The notes beneath the pieces are model-generated. The model did no database searches, was not told the origin of the DNA, and worked only from the letters and a program-made list of their open reading frames with translations. From contig CAMOSH010000015.1 of NCBI GenBank assembly GCA_946624575.1, forward strand, positions 1 to 36,488: a stretch of 36,488 nucleotides of DNA. The letters are read 5' to 3'. A program made the position numbers and the translations under genes. Source of the stretch: an uncultured Verrucomicrobiota bacterium. GTDB lineage: Bacteria; Verrucomicrobiota; Kiritimatiellia; RFP12; UBA3636. Below are positions 15,159-22,595 of the stretch, piece by piece; positions within the stretch are counted from its first letter, which is position 1; each line of letters opens with the position of its first letter.

Positions 15159-16928
15159 CTACTTCGCCAGCGCGACGCGCTTGCCGAGGAAGCCGACGCC
15201 GTAGCGCAGGACGCGCGGGGGCGCGTCCTGCGCGGTTGAAAGGTTGAAAGGTTGAGAAGTTGAATGGTTCCGCTCCGCGAGTTCCGCCTCCATTTCGGCG
15301 GCGTAGCGCTTCTTGTCGATCTGGTCGCGGGCTTCGCGGGCGGCGGCGGCGAGAAGCGCCTCGATGCGTTTCTGCGACGCGCGGGGCGGAATCTTCGGCG
15401 TCTTGAGTTCGAGTATCACGCCGGGCAGCGGAACGCCGGGGCGCGGCTTCATCGCAATGTCCGGGCGTCCGTCGCCCGACTCGCGGTTGGACTTGATTTC
15501 GTAGCTCTCGCCCAGGGCGGCGAGAAGTCCGAGCAGGAGGCCGTGGAAGAAGTCCTCGTGTGCCATGTCGAAGTAGCTCGCCGACGAAACGAGGAACGCC
15601 TCCAGCGACTTGCGGAACGCCTCCGCGTCGCCGCTCGTAAGGGCGCGGAGCATGTCGCGCAGATTCTCTCCAGCGTCTGGCGTGCGCCGGATCGGGCCGA
15701 GAATGTCGTCCTTGAAAACCGTGCGCAATTCCCGGTTCGGAAACGCGAGAACCGCGTCCCCGTTGTCGTCCGGCCCGGACAGCACCTTGAGATACCCCGT
15801 ATGGACAAGGAGCGACCAGATGATCTCGGCATTATCCTGAATGAGGCCGTAGGGGCCGAGTTCCCTCGCGCAGGGGACGAGCCGTTCCCCGTTCTCGAAC
15901 ATGTCCGCCAACTCGTCGCGTCGCCGCGGCGTCATGCGCGAAATGGCGTCCGTCACGAGGTCGTTGCTGCTGGTGCTCGTCCAGTAGGCGCCGGGCTTGA
16001 AGTTGCGACGCACGTAGTTAAGGACGGACCACGGGTTGTAGATTTCGGCTCCCCCGAAGTTGTAGCCGTCGTACCAGGTCTTCGCCTCGGCAATCTTTTC
16101 CGGATGTCCGTAGGTCGCGAGCATTTCGGCGACTTCGGCCTCCGTGAAGCCGAAGCAGTCCGAGTAGTCGTCTTCGAAAACAGACCATACCTCAGGGTTG
16201 TTGAGGCCGGAAAGGACCCCTTCCTTCGCGACGCGCAGGATGCCGGTGATCACGCCGAGGCGGCAGTGCTTGCCATCCTTCAGCGCGCCGGAGAGAAAGT
16301 TGCGGAAGAACTGCAGCGCCTCCGGCCCGAAGTTGTTCACTGCCGCGTGGTTGATCGGCGAGTCGTATTCGTCGATCAAGATGACCGGCCGCTCCTTGTG
16401 GAATGCGTGAAGCGTCGCGGCGAGAGTCTTCAGCGAACGTGCAATGCATACGGGAGTCGTCGATCCGGAAAGGAACGACTGGTAGTCCTTTCGCCATTTT
16501 TCGGAGCATCCTTCATCCCTAAACGCGGCGTCATGGCGGATGAACTCCTCGGCGATGGCGTCTGCCATCATTTCAAGTGTCTCTTTCCACGACTCCCCCT
16601 TGGCGTCCTTGAAGGTGATGTGGATGACCGGATACTTGCCCTGTTCGGCGCGGTGCGCGGGGTCGGCCCAGACCTTCGTCCCCTCGAAGAGGTGCGCGTT
16701 TGACTTCTCCGTCTTCTCGAAGAAGGTGTGGAGCATCTCCAGCGCGAACGTCTTGCCGAAACGTCGCGGCCGCGTGAAGAGCGCTACCGTGGACTTCCTG
16801 TCCAGCAACCCGGAAATGAGCTGCGTCTTGTCGGCGCTCCAGTATCCGGCCTTGACGTCGGCCCAGTCGCTGTTGCCGATCGGGAGCGGTAGAAGTTTCG
16901 CCCTGTTGACCTGCTGCGTGTTTTGCAT
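15159..16928 (-). CDS. AAA-ATPase-like protein with PD-(D/E)XK nuclease domain
   Basis: 589 residues from ATG 16928. The N-terminal ATPase has a variant Walker A, T-R-P-R-R-F-G-K-T (Lys59), and Walker B V-I-L-I-D-E-Y-D (Asp186-Glu187). The C-terminal nuclease core is R-P-D-I-A (Asp490) followed by E-L-K (Glu507, Lys509). This matches the AAA-ATPase-like plus PD-(D/E)XK families that are abundant in gut anaerobes; their biological role is unsettled, and mobility or defence have been suggested. Just before the conserved ending R-V-L-R-Y-G-V-G-F-L-G-K-R, an 8-bp repeat array is read in frame as Q-P-F-N-L-S-T. ATG 16928 is preferred over 16964 because the -10 box lies between them. A broken relative is at 4455. 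Confidence 0.88.
   Translation of the reverse strand: MQNTQQVNRAKLLPLPIGNSDWADVKAGYWSADKTQLISGLLDRKSTVALFTRPRRFGKTFALEMLHTFFEKTEKSNAHLFEGTKVWADPAHRAEQGKYPVIHITFKDAKGESWKETLEMMADAIAEEFIRHDAAFRDEGCSEKWRKDYQSFLSGSTTPVCIARSLKTLAATLHAFHKERPVILIDEYDSPINHAAVNNFGPEALQFFRNFLSGALKDGKHCRLGVITGILRVAKEGVLSGLNNPEVWSVFEDDYSDCFGFTEAEVAEMLATYGHPEKIAEAKTWYDGYNFGGAEIYNPWSVLNYVRRNFKPGAYWTSTSSNDLVTDAISRMTPRRRDELADMFENGERLVPCARELGPYGLIQDNAEIIWSLLVHTGYLKVLSGPDDNGDAVLAFPNRELRTVFKDDILGPIRRTPDAGENLRDMLRALTSGDAEAFRKSLEAFLVSSASYFDMAHEDFFHGLLLGLLAALGESYEIKSNRESGDGRPDIAMKPRPGVPLPGVILELKTPKIPPRASQKRIEALLAAAAREARDQIDKKRYAAEMEAELAERNHSTSQPFNLSTAQDAPPRVLRYGVGFLGKRVALAK
15235..15266. repeat. 8-bp repeat array inside the AAA nuclease gene
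   Basis: Four units GTTGAAAG, GTTGAAAG, GTTGAGAA and GTTGAATG, the same family as at 943-982, 3753-3792 and 35640-35671. Read on the minus strand they encode N-H-S-T-S-Q-P-F-N-L-S-T about 25-35 residues before the C-terminus. The array falls between a charged helix (A-E-M-E-A-E-L-A-E-R) and the conserved last strand. Confidence 0.85.
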
Positions 16929-16935
16929 GGCTCGG

Positions 16936-16964
16936 ATTATACGCCATGGGCGGTCAAAGGGCAA
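16936..16964 (-). promoter_or_regulatory. Promoter of the AAA nuclease gene, probably leaderless
   Basis: On the minus strand TTGCCC (16959-16964) and a perfect TATAAT (16936-16941) are 17 bp apart. Only 7 bp separate the -10 box from ATG 16928, so transcription should begin at or next to the start codon. Confidence 0.6.
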
Positions 16965-16974
16965 ATCGGAGAAT

Positions 16975-17035
16975 TGTTCACAATTGGCAAATGTTCACAA
17001 ATCCTCATTGTTCACAAATTGCAAATATCATCGGT
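16975..17035. repeat. AT-rich TTCACAAAT-type repeat cluster
   Basis: Contains GGCAAATGTTCACAAATC followed by CTCATTG, a segment also found at 30690-30735 and 36370-36400 inside coding sequence. Here it is non-coding, between the end of the four-gene unit and the promoter of the AAA nuclease gene. In this position it could also serve as an A/T-rich upstream element. Confidence 0.75.
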
Positions 17036-17057
17036 CCCTGACATTGAGGGCGCGGTT

Positions 17058-18653
17058 TCATGCCGGGAATTCCTCCCCTGTGAAAAAGCGCCAGATGTCG
17101 CGGATTGGCACGACGTCGTGAGTCGCCTTGCCGCAGTCGATCTCCGCCCAGCCCTTGTCGCAGACGGCGAATTTGCCGGCGCCGGCGCCTCGCCGGAGCG
17201 TCCACGCGTCGATGCGGCGGGCGTTCCCTGGCGCCTCCGCCCCGGTATCGATGCCGCGTTCGCGCAGGATGCGTTCGCCGTCACGGTCGAGGACGACGCC
17301 GCGCCGCACCCACTCCGCCGGCAGCGTCGCGGCGGCGGGGCCGAATGCGGCCAGGGGCGCGCCGCTGTCGCGGTCGTAGCAAGTGACCGCGCCGTTGGCC
17401 GCAAGCAGAATGCCGGCAAGCGGCTGCGAGCAGAGCCGCAGCATCTCCCTCCTGTCGACGCATGGGGTGGGAAGCACTGCGTCGCGCACGATGTGCGGCG
17501 GGGAGAAAATCTCGAAGCGGAACGGCCCGGAGCCACCGGGCGCTGCGGCGGTCCGTCCGGTCTCCGCGCGTCCCGCGAGGTGTGCCTCAAGGTAGGCGGG
17601 GTCGATGCCCTTTCCGGTGTGGAGATTGCGGCGGAGGATGTATTTGTTGCGGATGACGCCGTCCTCGGCCACCATCGCGCGGTCGTAGGCTTCGACCAAT
17701 TCAGCGGGAACGATGGACGAATCGCGCGGGAAGGGGTCGTTTTCGTCCATCGGGACAATGTCCTCGGCACGCAGCAGCGCGGCCTGCCAGCGCAGGAATT
17801 CGACTATCCCGCCGAGTCCCTGCCCCCAGTTCCTGGCGTTCCCCTTGTCGCAAACCCAATACGGAGCGCCGCTCATGCGGACGAAGGGGCGTCCCGGGGC
17901 GTTTCCCGCCAGAAGCCGCACCATGTCTGGCACGTCCACGCCGTCGAGGTCGAACAGCGAGACGCTGCAGCAGGTTGCGAGCATCGCGGAGGAATCGACC
18001 TCGTCGGCCGCCGCGCGCATGGCGCGGCAGAAATCCATGAGCGATTCGCCCATCGCGTCGAGACACGCGGTGCGAAGATGGTTTGGCGGCCCGGCGTAGG
18101 CGTCACGGACTTGCTGGGGCGTGACCGAGGCCACTCCCAGCCGCGCGGCGACGCGCCGGAGATGTTCCTCGCAGACGCACACCACGCCGGGGCGGCACGC
18201 CTGCACGAGGTCGTCGTCGAAGATTATCGTCTTCGCGCCGGCGCGGATGAAGTCGCGGACGTTTTCCGCGACGGCCTCGCGCCAGGGCTTGTAGGTTGAG
18301 CAGACGGCGGCCGTGGAGCCGTCTGGCGCCATGAGCGGCCGGTAGTCCGGGAAGCGGCGGAGGAAGTCGGGGTCGGTCATGCGGCCGTAGCCGAGCGACG
18401 AAGTCCAGAGCGCCACTTGGAACCCTTCCTCTTCGAAAAAGCGGATTTCGCGCGCGAGCCTTTCAAGCGCCCGTTTCCGCGCGTCGCCGTCGAGGTAGAA
18501 GTCGCAGCGCTCGATCTGCACGGCGTCGGCGCCGGCGCGCCGCGCAGCCTCGGCGAGCGCCGCGCAGCCGCGCTCCGCAAGGTCGATGCCGTCGAACTGC
18601 ACCGAAAGCCTGCTGTCGGCAAACGACTTCATTTGCGCACAAGGATTTTTCAT
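17058..18653 (-). CDS. Unrecognised TIM-barrel-like protein, possible glycosidase
   Basis: 531 residues from ATG 18653; ATG 18632 is an alternative. No signal peptide. The first half has the rhythm of a TIM barrel: R-L-S-V-Q-F-D-G-I-D, D-A-V-Q-I-E-R-C-D-F-Y, F-Q-V-A-L-W-T-S-S-L-G-Y, K-T-I-I-F-D-D-D-L, then a Cys-containing V-C-V-C-E-E-H. Asp-rich F-D-D-D and the P-M-D-E-N-D segment could hold catalytic acids, but I cannot assign a family. The C-terminal part (G-I-L-L-A-A-N-G-A-V-T-C-Y, D-A-W-T-L) looks like a beta domain. It is the last gene of the unit, 5 bp after the upstream TIM-barrel gene, which supports a glycan-related role. Confidence 0.6.
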   Translation of the reverse strand: MKNPCAQMKSFADSRLSVQFDGIDLAERGCAALAEAARRAGADAVQIERCDFYLDGDARKRALERLAREIRFFEEEGFQVALWTSSLGYGRMTDPDFLRRFPDYRPLMAPDGSTAAVCSTYKPWREAVAENVRDFIRAGAKTIIFDDDLVQACRPGVVCVCEEHLRRVAARLGVASVTPQQVRDAYAGPPNHLRTACLDAMGESLMDFCRAMRAAADEVDSSAMLATCCSVSLFDLDGVDVPDMVRLLAGNAPGRPFVRMSGAPYWVCDKGNARNWGQGLGGIVEFLRWQAALLRAEDIVPMDENDPFPRDSSIVPAELVEAYDRAMVAEDGVIRNKYILRRNLHTGKGIDPAYLEAHLAGRAETGRTAAAPGGSGPFRFEIFSPPHIVRDAVLPTPCVDRREMLRLCSQPLAGILLAANGAVTCYDRDSGAPLAAFGPAAATLPAEWVRRGVVLDRDGERILRERGIDTGAEAPGNARRIDAWTLRRGAGAGKFAVCDKGWAEIDCGKATHDVVPIRDIWRFFTGEEFPA

Positions 18654-18658
18654 TGGAA

Positions 18659-20026
18659 TCAATCCGCAAGGCGCAGCAGCGCCCCGCCGCCCCGGTCGAG
18701 CGTCAGCTCGAAGTCCGTCCCGACCGGATGCCACTGCCCGGTTGCCGGGTCGAGGCGTTCTGCGGGGCGCGGGGCGGCGACGGAGAGGGTCCGCGCCTGG
18801 CGGTAGTCGCAGTTGACGACCATGAGGTGCGTCGGCCTGCCGGGTGCGTCGAAGCGCGAGACAAGCGTGGTGTCCTTGTAGTCGGCGAGCGGCTTGAACT
18901 CCGAATAGGGCGTTTCGGGCGAGATTTTCAGCAGCGCCTGCGGCCCGTATGGCGTTCCGCCCTGCGGATGGACGCCCTGGAAGTAGGCTCCGACGAAGTT
19001 CATCCCCCGAAGCGCCGTCGCGTAGGCGAGAAAGTCGCGGTGGACCGCCTTGAGGCCTTCGTATTTCTCGCCGACGGTGCCGTCGAGCTCGGCGATGCAG
19101 CCCATGTGGTTCTTTCGGCAGTAGGCATACCAGTAGAGGCCGTGCGCACCGTAGGCCGCCGTGCTCATGGCCAGGTAGCGCATCTCGTCAACGTTCGGGA
19201 CGCGCACGGTGGGCGGCGAGGCAAGGCTGCCCGGCGTCCAGCTGCAGGCCTGGACGCCGTTCCAGAGCGGTATGCCGAACGCGGCGGTGTGGAGGCGGGC
19301 GATGCCGAGGTTCATGAAGTAGTTGTGCGAGTCGCCGTTGGCCTTGAACTGGTAGTGGTCGTAGGTGAGGAGCCGCGGACGGTACGTCTCGCAGAAGAGG
19401 CGGACGTATTCCCAGTAGGACGAGAGCCTGTCGCCCAGGAAGCCCATGCGCTTCGGGTCGTCTTTCCCCTCCCCGCCGATTCCCAGCTGCGCGTTGTTCG
19501 CGTATGTCGGAAGGAGGTTGATCCAGAGCGCGTGCGCCGGATCGAGGCCGCGCACGACGTCGGCCACGCGGGAAATCATCGGGAACTTGTCGGCGCCTGG
19601 TTCGTCCCAGTGTTGGTAAACGTAGAGCGCCGGGTGATCCTTCACTGCGTTCACGCGGGCGGCGAGCTTCGCCATGGACGCCTCGTCGTCGGGGTCGAAC
19701 TTCGCCCAGACGGTCTCCGGGTCGAGGGCGTAGATGACGCGGAAGCCGTAGTTCGCGGCCATGTCCAGCTCTTCTGGCCGCGTCGCCCAGACGGTGTTGA
19801 AGCCGCCCTCCTTGAGCTGCCGCGCCCAGAAGTCGTCAAGCGGGATGTAGTCGCGCCCGTTGCGGCAGCAGCCGGGGCCGTACCAATAGGTGACGACTGG
19901 CGCGCCGGGATCCCATGAGGCCCCGGCCGCGAGGGCTGCGGCCGCGGGTGCAGTGTCGGAGGATTGCGCCATGGCGGCGGCGAGGGCGAAAGTCGGGAGT
20001 GCCGTCTGGAAAAACGTTTTGTTCAT
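18659..20026 (-). CDS. Secreted TIM-barrel-like putative glycoside hydrolase
   Basis: 455 residues from ATG 20026, with a signal peptide (N-K-T-F-F-Q, then A-L-P-T-F-A-L-A-A-A-M-A). A TTG at 20035 would overlap the upstream stop but adds only three residues. The mature protein shows barrel-like strands: V-V-T-Y-W-Y-G-P-G, F-N-T-V-W-A-T, Y-G-F-R-V-I-Y-A-L, A-L-Y-V-Y-Q-H-W-D-E-P (Glu a candidate acid/base), L-L-T-Y-D-H-Y, H-G-L-Y-W-Y-A-Y. The C-terminus (T-H-L-M-V-V-N-C-D, L-L-R-L-A-D) is a small beta domain, as in many clan GH-A enzymes. It is exported and co-transcribed with the esterase fusion; no family assignment. Confidence 0.65.
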   Translation of the reverse strand: MNKTFFQTALPTFALAAAMAQSSDTAPAAAALAAGASWDPGAPVVTYWYGPGCCRNGRDYIPLDDFWARQLKEGGFNTVWATRPEELDMAANYGFRVIYALDPETVWAKFDPDDEASMAKLAARVNAVKDHPALYVYQHWDEPGADKFPMISRVADVVRGLDPAHALWINLLPTYANNAQLGIGGEGKDDPKRMGFLGDRLSSYWEYVRLFCETYRPRLLTYDHYQFKANGDSHNYFMNLGIARLHTAAFGIPLWNGVQACSWTPGSLASPPTVRVPNVDEMRYLAMSTAAYGAHGLYWYAYCRKNHMGCIAELDGTVGEKYEGLKAVHRDFLAYATALRGMNFVGAYFQGVHPQGGTPYGPQALLKISPETPYSEFKPLADYKDTTLVSRFDAPGRPTHLMVVNCDYRQARTLSVAAPRPAERLDPATGQWHPVGTDFELTLDRGGGALLRLAD

Positions 20027-20031
20027 TGAAG

Positions 20032-22578
20032 TCAAGTCCGTTGAGTATTTCCGGTCAATTCGTCGAGCATCGACGCAAAGCGGGAAAGCGGAGAATCGTG
20101 ATCGCCTCCGGGTATCGTCTCGAACCGGGCGTTCGGACGCCCGGCCATGCGACTTCGGAGATCCTCCATTTCGGAAACGGGCATGATTTCGTCGGCGCCG
20201 CCGTGCGCAAAAACGAGTGGCATCGCGAGAGTTTCACAGTGCTCGGCGACGTCGTGCGCTTCGTAGTCAGCCGCGCGGTAGTGATTTTCGACGGCCGCAA
20301 GAATTTCGCGATGCACGGGCAAACCCCCGCGCTTCAGCCATTCCCGGTAGCGCCGGAGCGATGTCACGCCGCCCATGATTCCGAGGGCGTCGACAAGGTC
20401 CGGGTGCCGCATGGCAAACACGAGCGCCCCGGTGCCGCCCATGCTTCCTCCGATCACCACGTAACGCCGGAATTTGCGCTTTTCGCGAAGGCCGGCAAGA
20501 AGGTCGGCCAGGTCTTGCACGGCCGAGGGGCACATCCACGCATTGCCGCGCAGATTCGGCGCAACGACGCTCAGCCCTTTGGCGGCGACGAGCGGAATGG
20601 CGGCCATGACGTCCTTTCGCGTGAAAAGCTGGTTGCCGTCGGAACCGTGTCCATGCAGATAGACCAGGCAATCGGATCCGGGACCGGCGTCGCGGAGCAT
20701 GAACCAGTCTTCGGCGCCATCGGCGCGGCTCGTGTAGCAAAGGCGTTCGGGAATGACCCGCTTCTCCATCGCGTCGAGCATGAGCAGTATGCGCCCGGAG
20801 CCGGATGCGTTCGGACTCCACGGCAGGAACCAGGGATTGGCGTCGTGGAAGCGCTCGCCGACCATGAATTCCTCCGTCATGCCGTAGCGCACGGCGGCAT
20901 CGAGCGCCTGCGCTGCGAGATCGTCGCGTCCGGCGCGGAGCCACGCGAAGAACCAATCGTATTCCGCCGCCGTGGTGTACCATACGTGGTCGTCGCGGCC
21001 GTGGCCGGGCATCGGCTGGCGGAAGTAGAGCCCGCATTCGGCGGCGTATCCGTCGCGCAGCATGCCGCGCCGGACGCGGACAAGTTCGTCCCCGTCGAGG
21101 AATCCAAGCGCCGCGAAATAGGAGGGGTGCATGTAGTAATAGTTCCTGTCGCGTAGCAGCTGCTCGTCGGAACCGTCCGGCTTGAACGGGATGAAAACAA
21201 CGTCCTTTCCTTCGGACGCCTTTCGCCACTTGTCCAGAATCCGCGAAATCGCCGCGCGGTAGTCGGCCGCCTCGGCCTCGGCGGCGTCGGCGGCCGGATC
21301 GCCGAACTTGCGCGCCGCGCGGGCGAAGAGTTCAAGCCCCTGCAGATTCAGGAGGTCGGTCGTGCCCCACGCCTGGAAGACGAAAGGATCGTCGGTGGAT
21401 TGTCCCGCCGGGAAAAGCCCCGGAACGTCGCCCGAAGGGTCGCCGGGCTTCACGCGCCGCGCGGCGATCCACCGGAACGCGCGCTCGGCCTCGTCGCGGT
21501 GCCTGCGCCAATACGCGGCGTCGCCCGTTTCCAAGCAGTGGCGCGAGAAAATGCCAAGCACGTTCGCCGTGTCGTTCACCCAGCCGTTGCCGAAGGGGCC
21601 GATTTCGCCGCTTGGCTGCGCATATTCGCCGAAGTAGAAGTCGCAGGCCATTTCGACGTATTCGCCGTAGCCGAGCATGGTGAGCGCGGCGGAGGCGTAG
21701 GATTGGTCCCAGGGCCAAACCCAGCGCTGGAGGCCGCCTTGGCGCGGAAGGACGGTTCCGCTCCTGTTGGCGCGCGCATAGCACTGGAGAATCTGCGCGA
21801 CGAGGCATTTCTCCATGAGCGAGCGGCCCTTGACGCGGGCTAAAATGCCCCGCCAGTCTTCGCGCGTCCGGGCCGCCGCCGCGTCGTAGCCGGGCGCGAC
21901 CGGTTCCGGGCGGCGGCCGAGGGCGAGTTCCCACGTCTTCGTCTCGCCCGGAGCGAGCGCCGCGCGAAAGCGCAATGTCCCCTCTTCCCCGTCCCATTCG
22001 GCTGGCGCGTCGCCGCGGAAGGAAACGAACAGGTCCTGCAGCGAAAGGACGTCGCCTTCGCGGCGCCACTCGCATTCAAGCCCCTTCCACGTGCGGACGC
22101 GCGGATTGTAGATCCGGTAGATGTCGGGAGACGCCTGGACGAGCATCTTCTCCTGCGAATTGCGGACGACGAAGCCGATCTTTTCGTCGATCGGCGCCTC
22201 GCCGCGGTTGGAGACGCGCAGCCGCACGTGGGCGGACGGGACGCGCTCGACGGGCGAACACGCCTCCAAATCGACCTCCATGCCGCCGACGCGCCAGCTC
22301 TGTCCGTGAATTGGGACTCCCTCCGGATCCACGCGGAGCCGGGCCGTCCGGAAATCGAACGATTCGTCTCCGTCGCCGTGGACAAGCCACACGCCCATCG
22401 CGGGCTGGCACACGTATTTCCAGCGGTGCCAATCCTTCTCGTGGCACATTTCGCCGTGGACGATTTTGCCCTCGCGGTAGAAGACAATCAGACGCTCGGC
22501 CAGCGGCCCCTGCAGATACCGTCTGGTCGTCTTGGGCCGTTGAAAGCCCTGTGCGGATTCCGTCTTGTCGATGGACAT
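20032..22578 (-). CDS. Six-hairpin glycosidase fused to an alpha/beta-hydrolase esterase
   Basis: 848 residues from ATG 22578, no signal peptide. Residues about 1-600 look like a glycosidase with an N-terminal beta-sandwich (about 30-270) and an (alpha/alpha)6 barrel: R-W-V-W-P-W-D-Q-S-Y, G-E-I-G-P-F-G-N-G-W-V-N-D, Y-Y-Y-M-H-P-S-Y-F, H-D-A-N-P-W-F-L-P-W. Residues about 630-848 are an alpha/beta hydrolase with G-G-S-M-G-G (Ser712), Asp796 in G-A-D-E-I and His827 in G-G-D-H-D, a complete triad. A single polypeptide could cleave both a glycosidic and an ester bond on the same oligosaccharide. The barrel's family is not identified. The stop abuts the next gene; the gene follows the beta-helix gene by 17 bp. 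An in-frame ATG at 22638 would overlap that gene and is not favoured. Confidence 0.75.
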   Translation of the reverse strand: MSIDKTESAQGFQRPKTTRRYLQGPLAERLIVFYREGKIVHGEMCHEKDWHRWKYVCQPAMGVWLVHGDGDESFDFRTARLRVDPEGVPIHGQSWRVGGMEVDLEACSPVERVPSAHVRLRVSNRGEAPIDEKIGFVVRNSQEKMLVQASPDIYRIYNPRVRTWKGLECEWRREGDVLSLQDLFVSFRGDAPAEWDGEEGTLRFRAALAPGETKTWELALGRRPEPVAPGYDAAAARTREDWRGILARVKGRSLMEKCLVAQILQCYARANRSGTVLPRQGGLQRWVWPWDQSYASAALTMLGYGEYVEMACDFYFGEYAQPSGEIGPFGNGWVNDTANVLGIFSRHCLETGDAAYWRRHRDEAERAFRWIAARRVKPGDPSGDVPGLFPAGQSTDDPFVFQAWGTTDLLNLQGLELFARAARKFGDPAADAAEAEAADYRAAISRILDKWRKASEGKDVVFIPFKPDGSDEQLLRDRNYYYMHPSYFAALGFLDGDELVRVRRGMLRDGYAAECGLYFRQPMPGHGRDDHVWYTTAAEYDWFFAWLRAGRDDLAAQALDAAVRYGMTEEFMVGERFHDANPWFLPWSPNASGSGRILLMLDAMEKRVIPERLCYTSRADGAEDWFMLRDAGPGSDCLVYLHGHGSDGNQLFTRKDVMAAIPLVAAKGLSVVAPNLRGNAWMCPSAVQDLADLLAGLREKRKFRRYVVIGGSMGGTGALVFAMRHPDLVDALGIMGGVTSLRRYREWLKRGGLPVHREILAAVENHYRAADYEAHDVAEHCETLAMPLVFAHGGADEIMPVSEMEDLRSRMAGRPNARFETIPGGDHDSPLSRFASMLDELTGNTQRT

Positions 22579-22595
22579 GGTGTCCCGGAGCCAAA

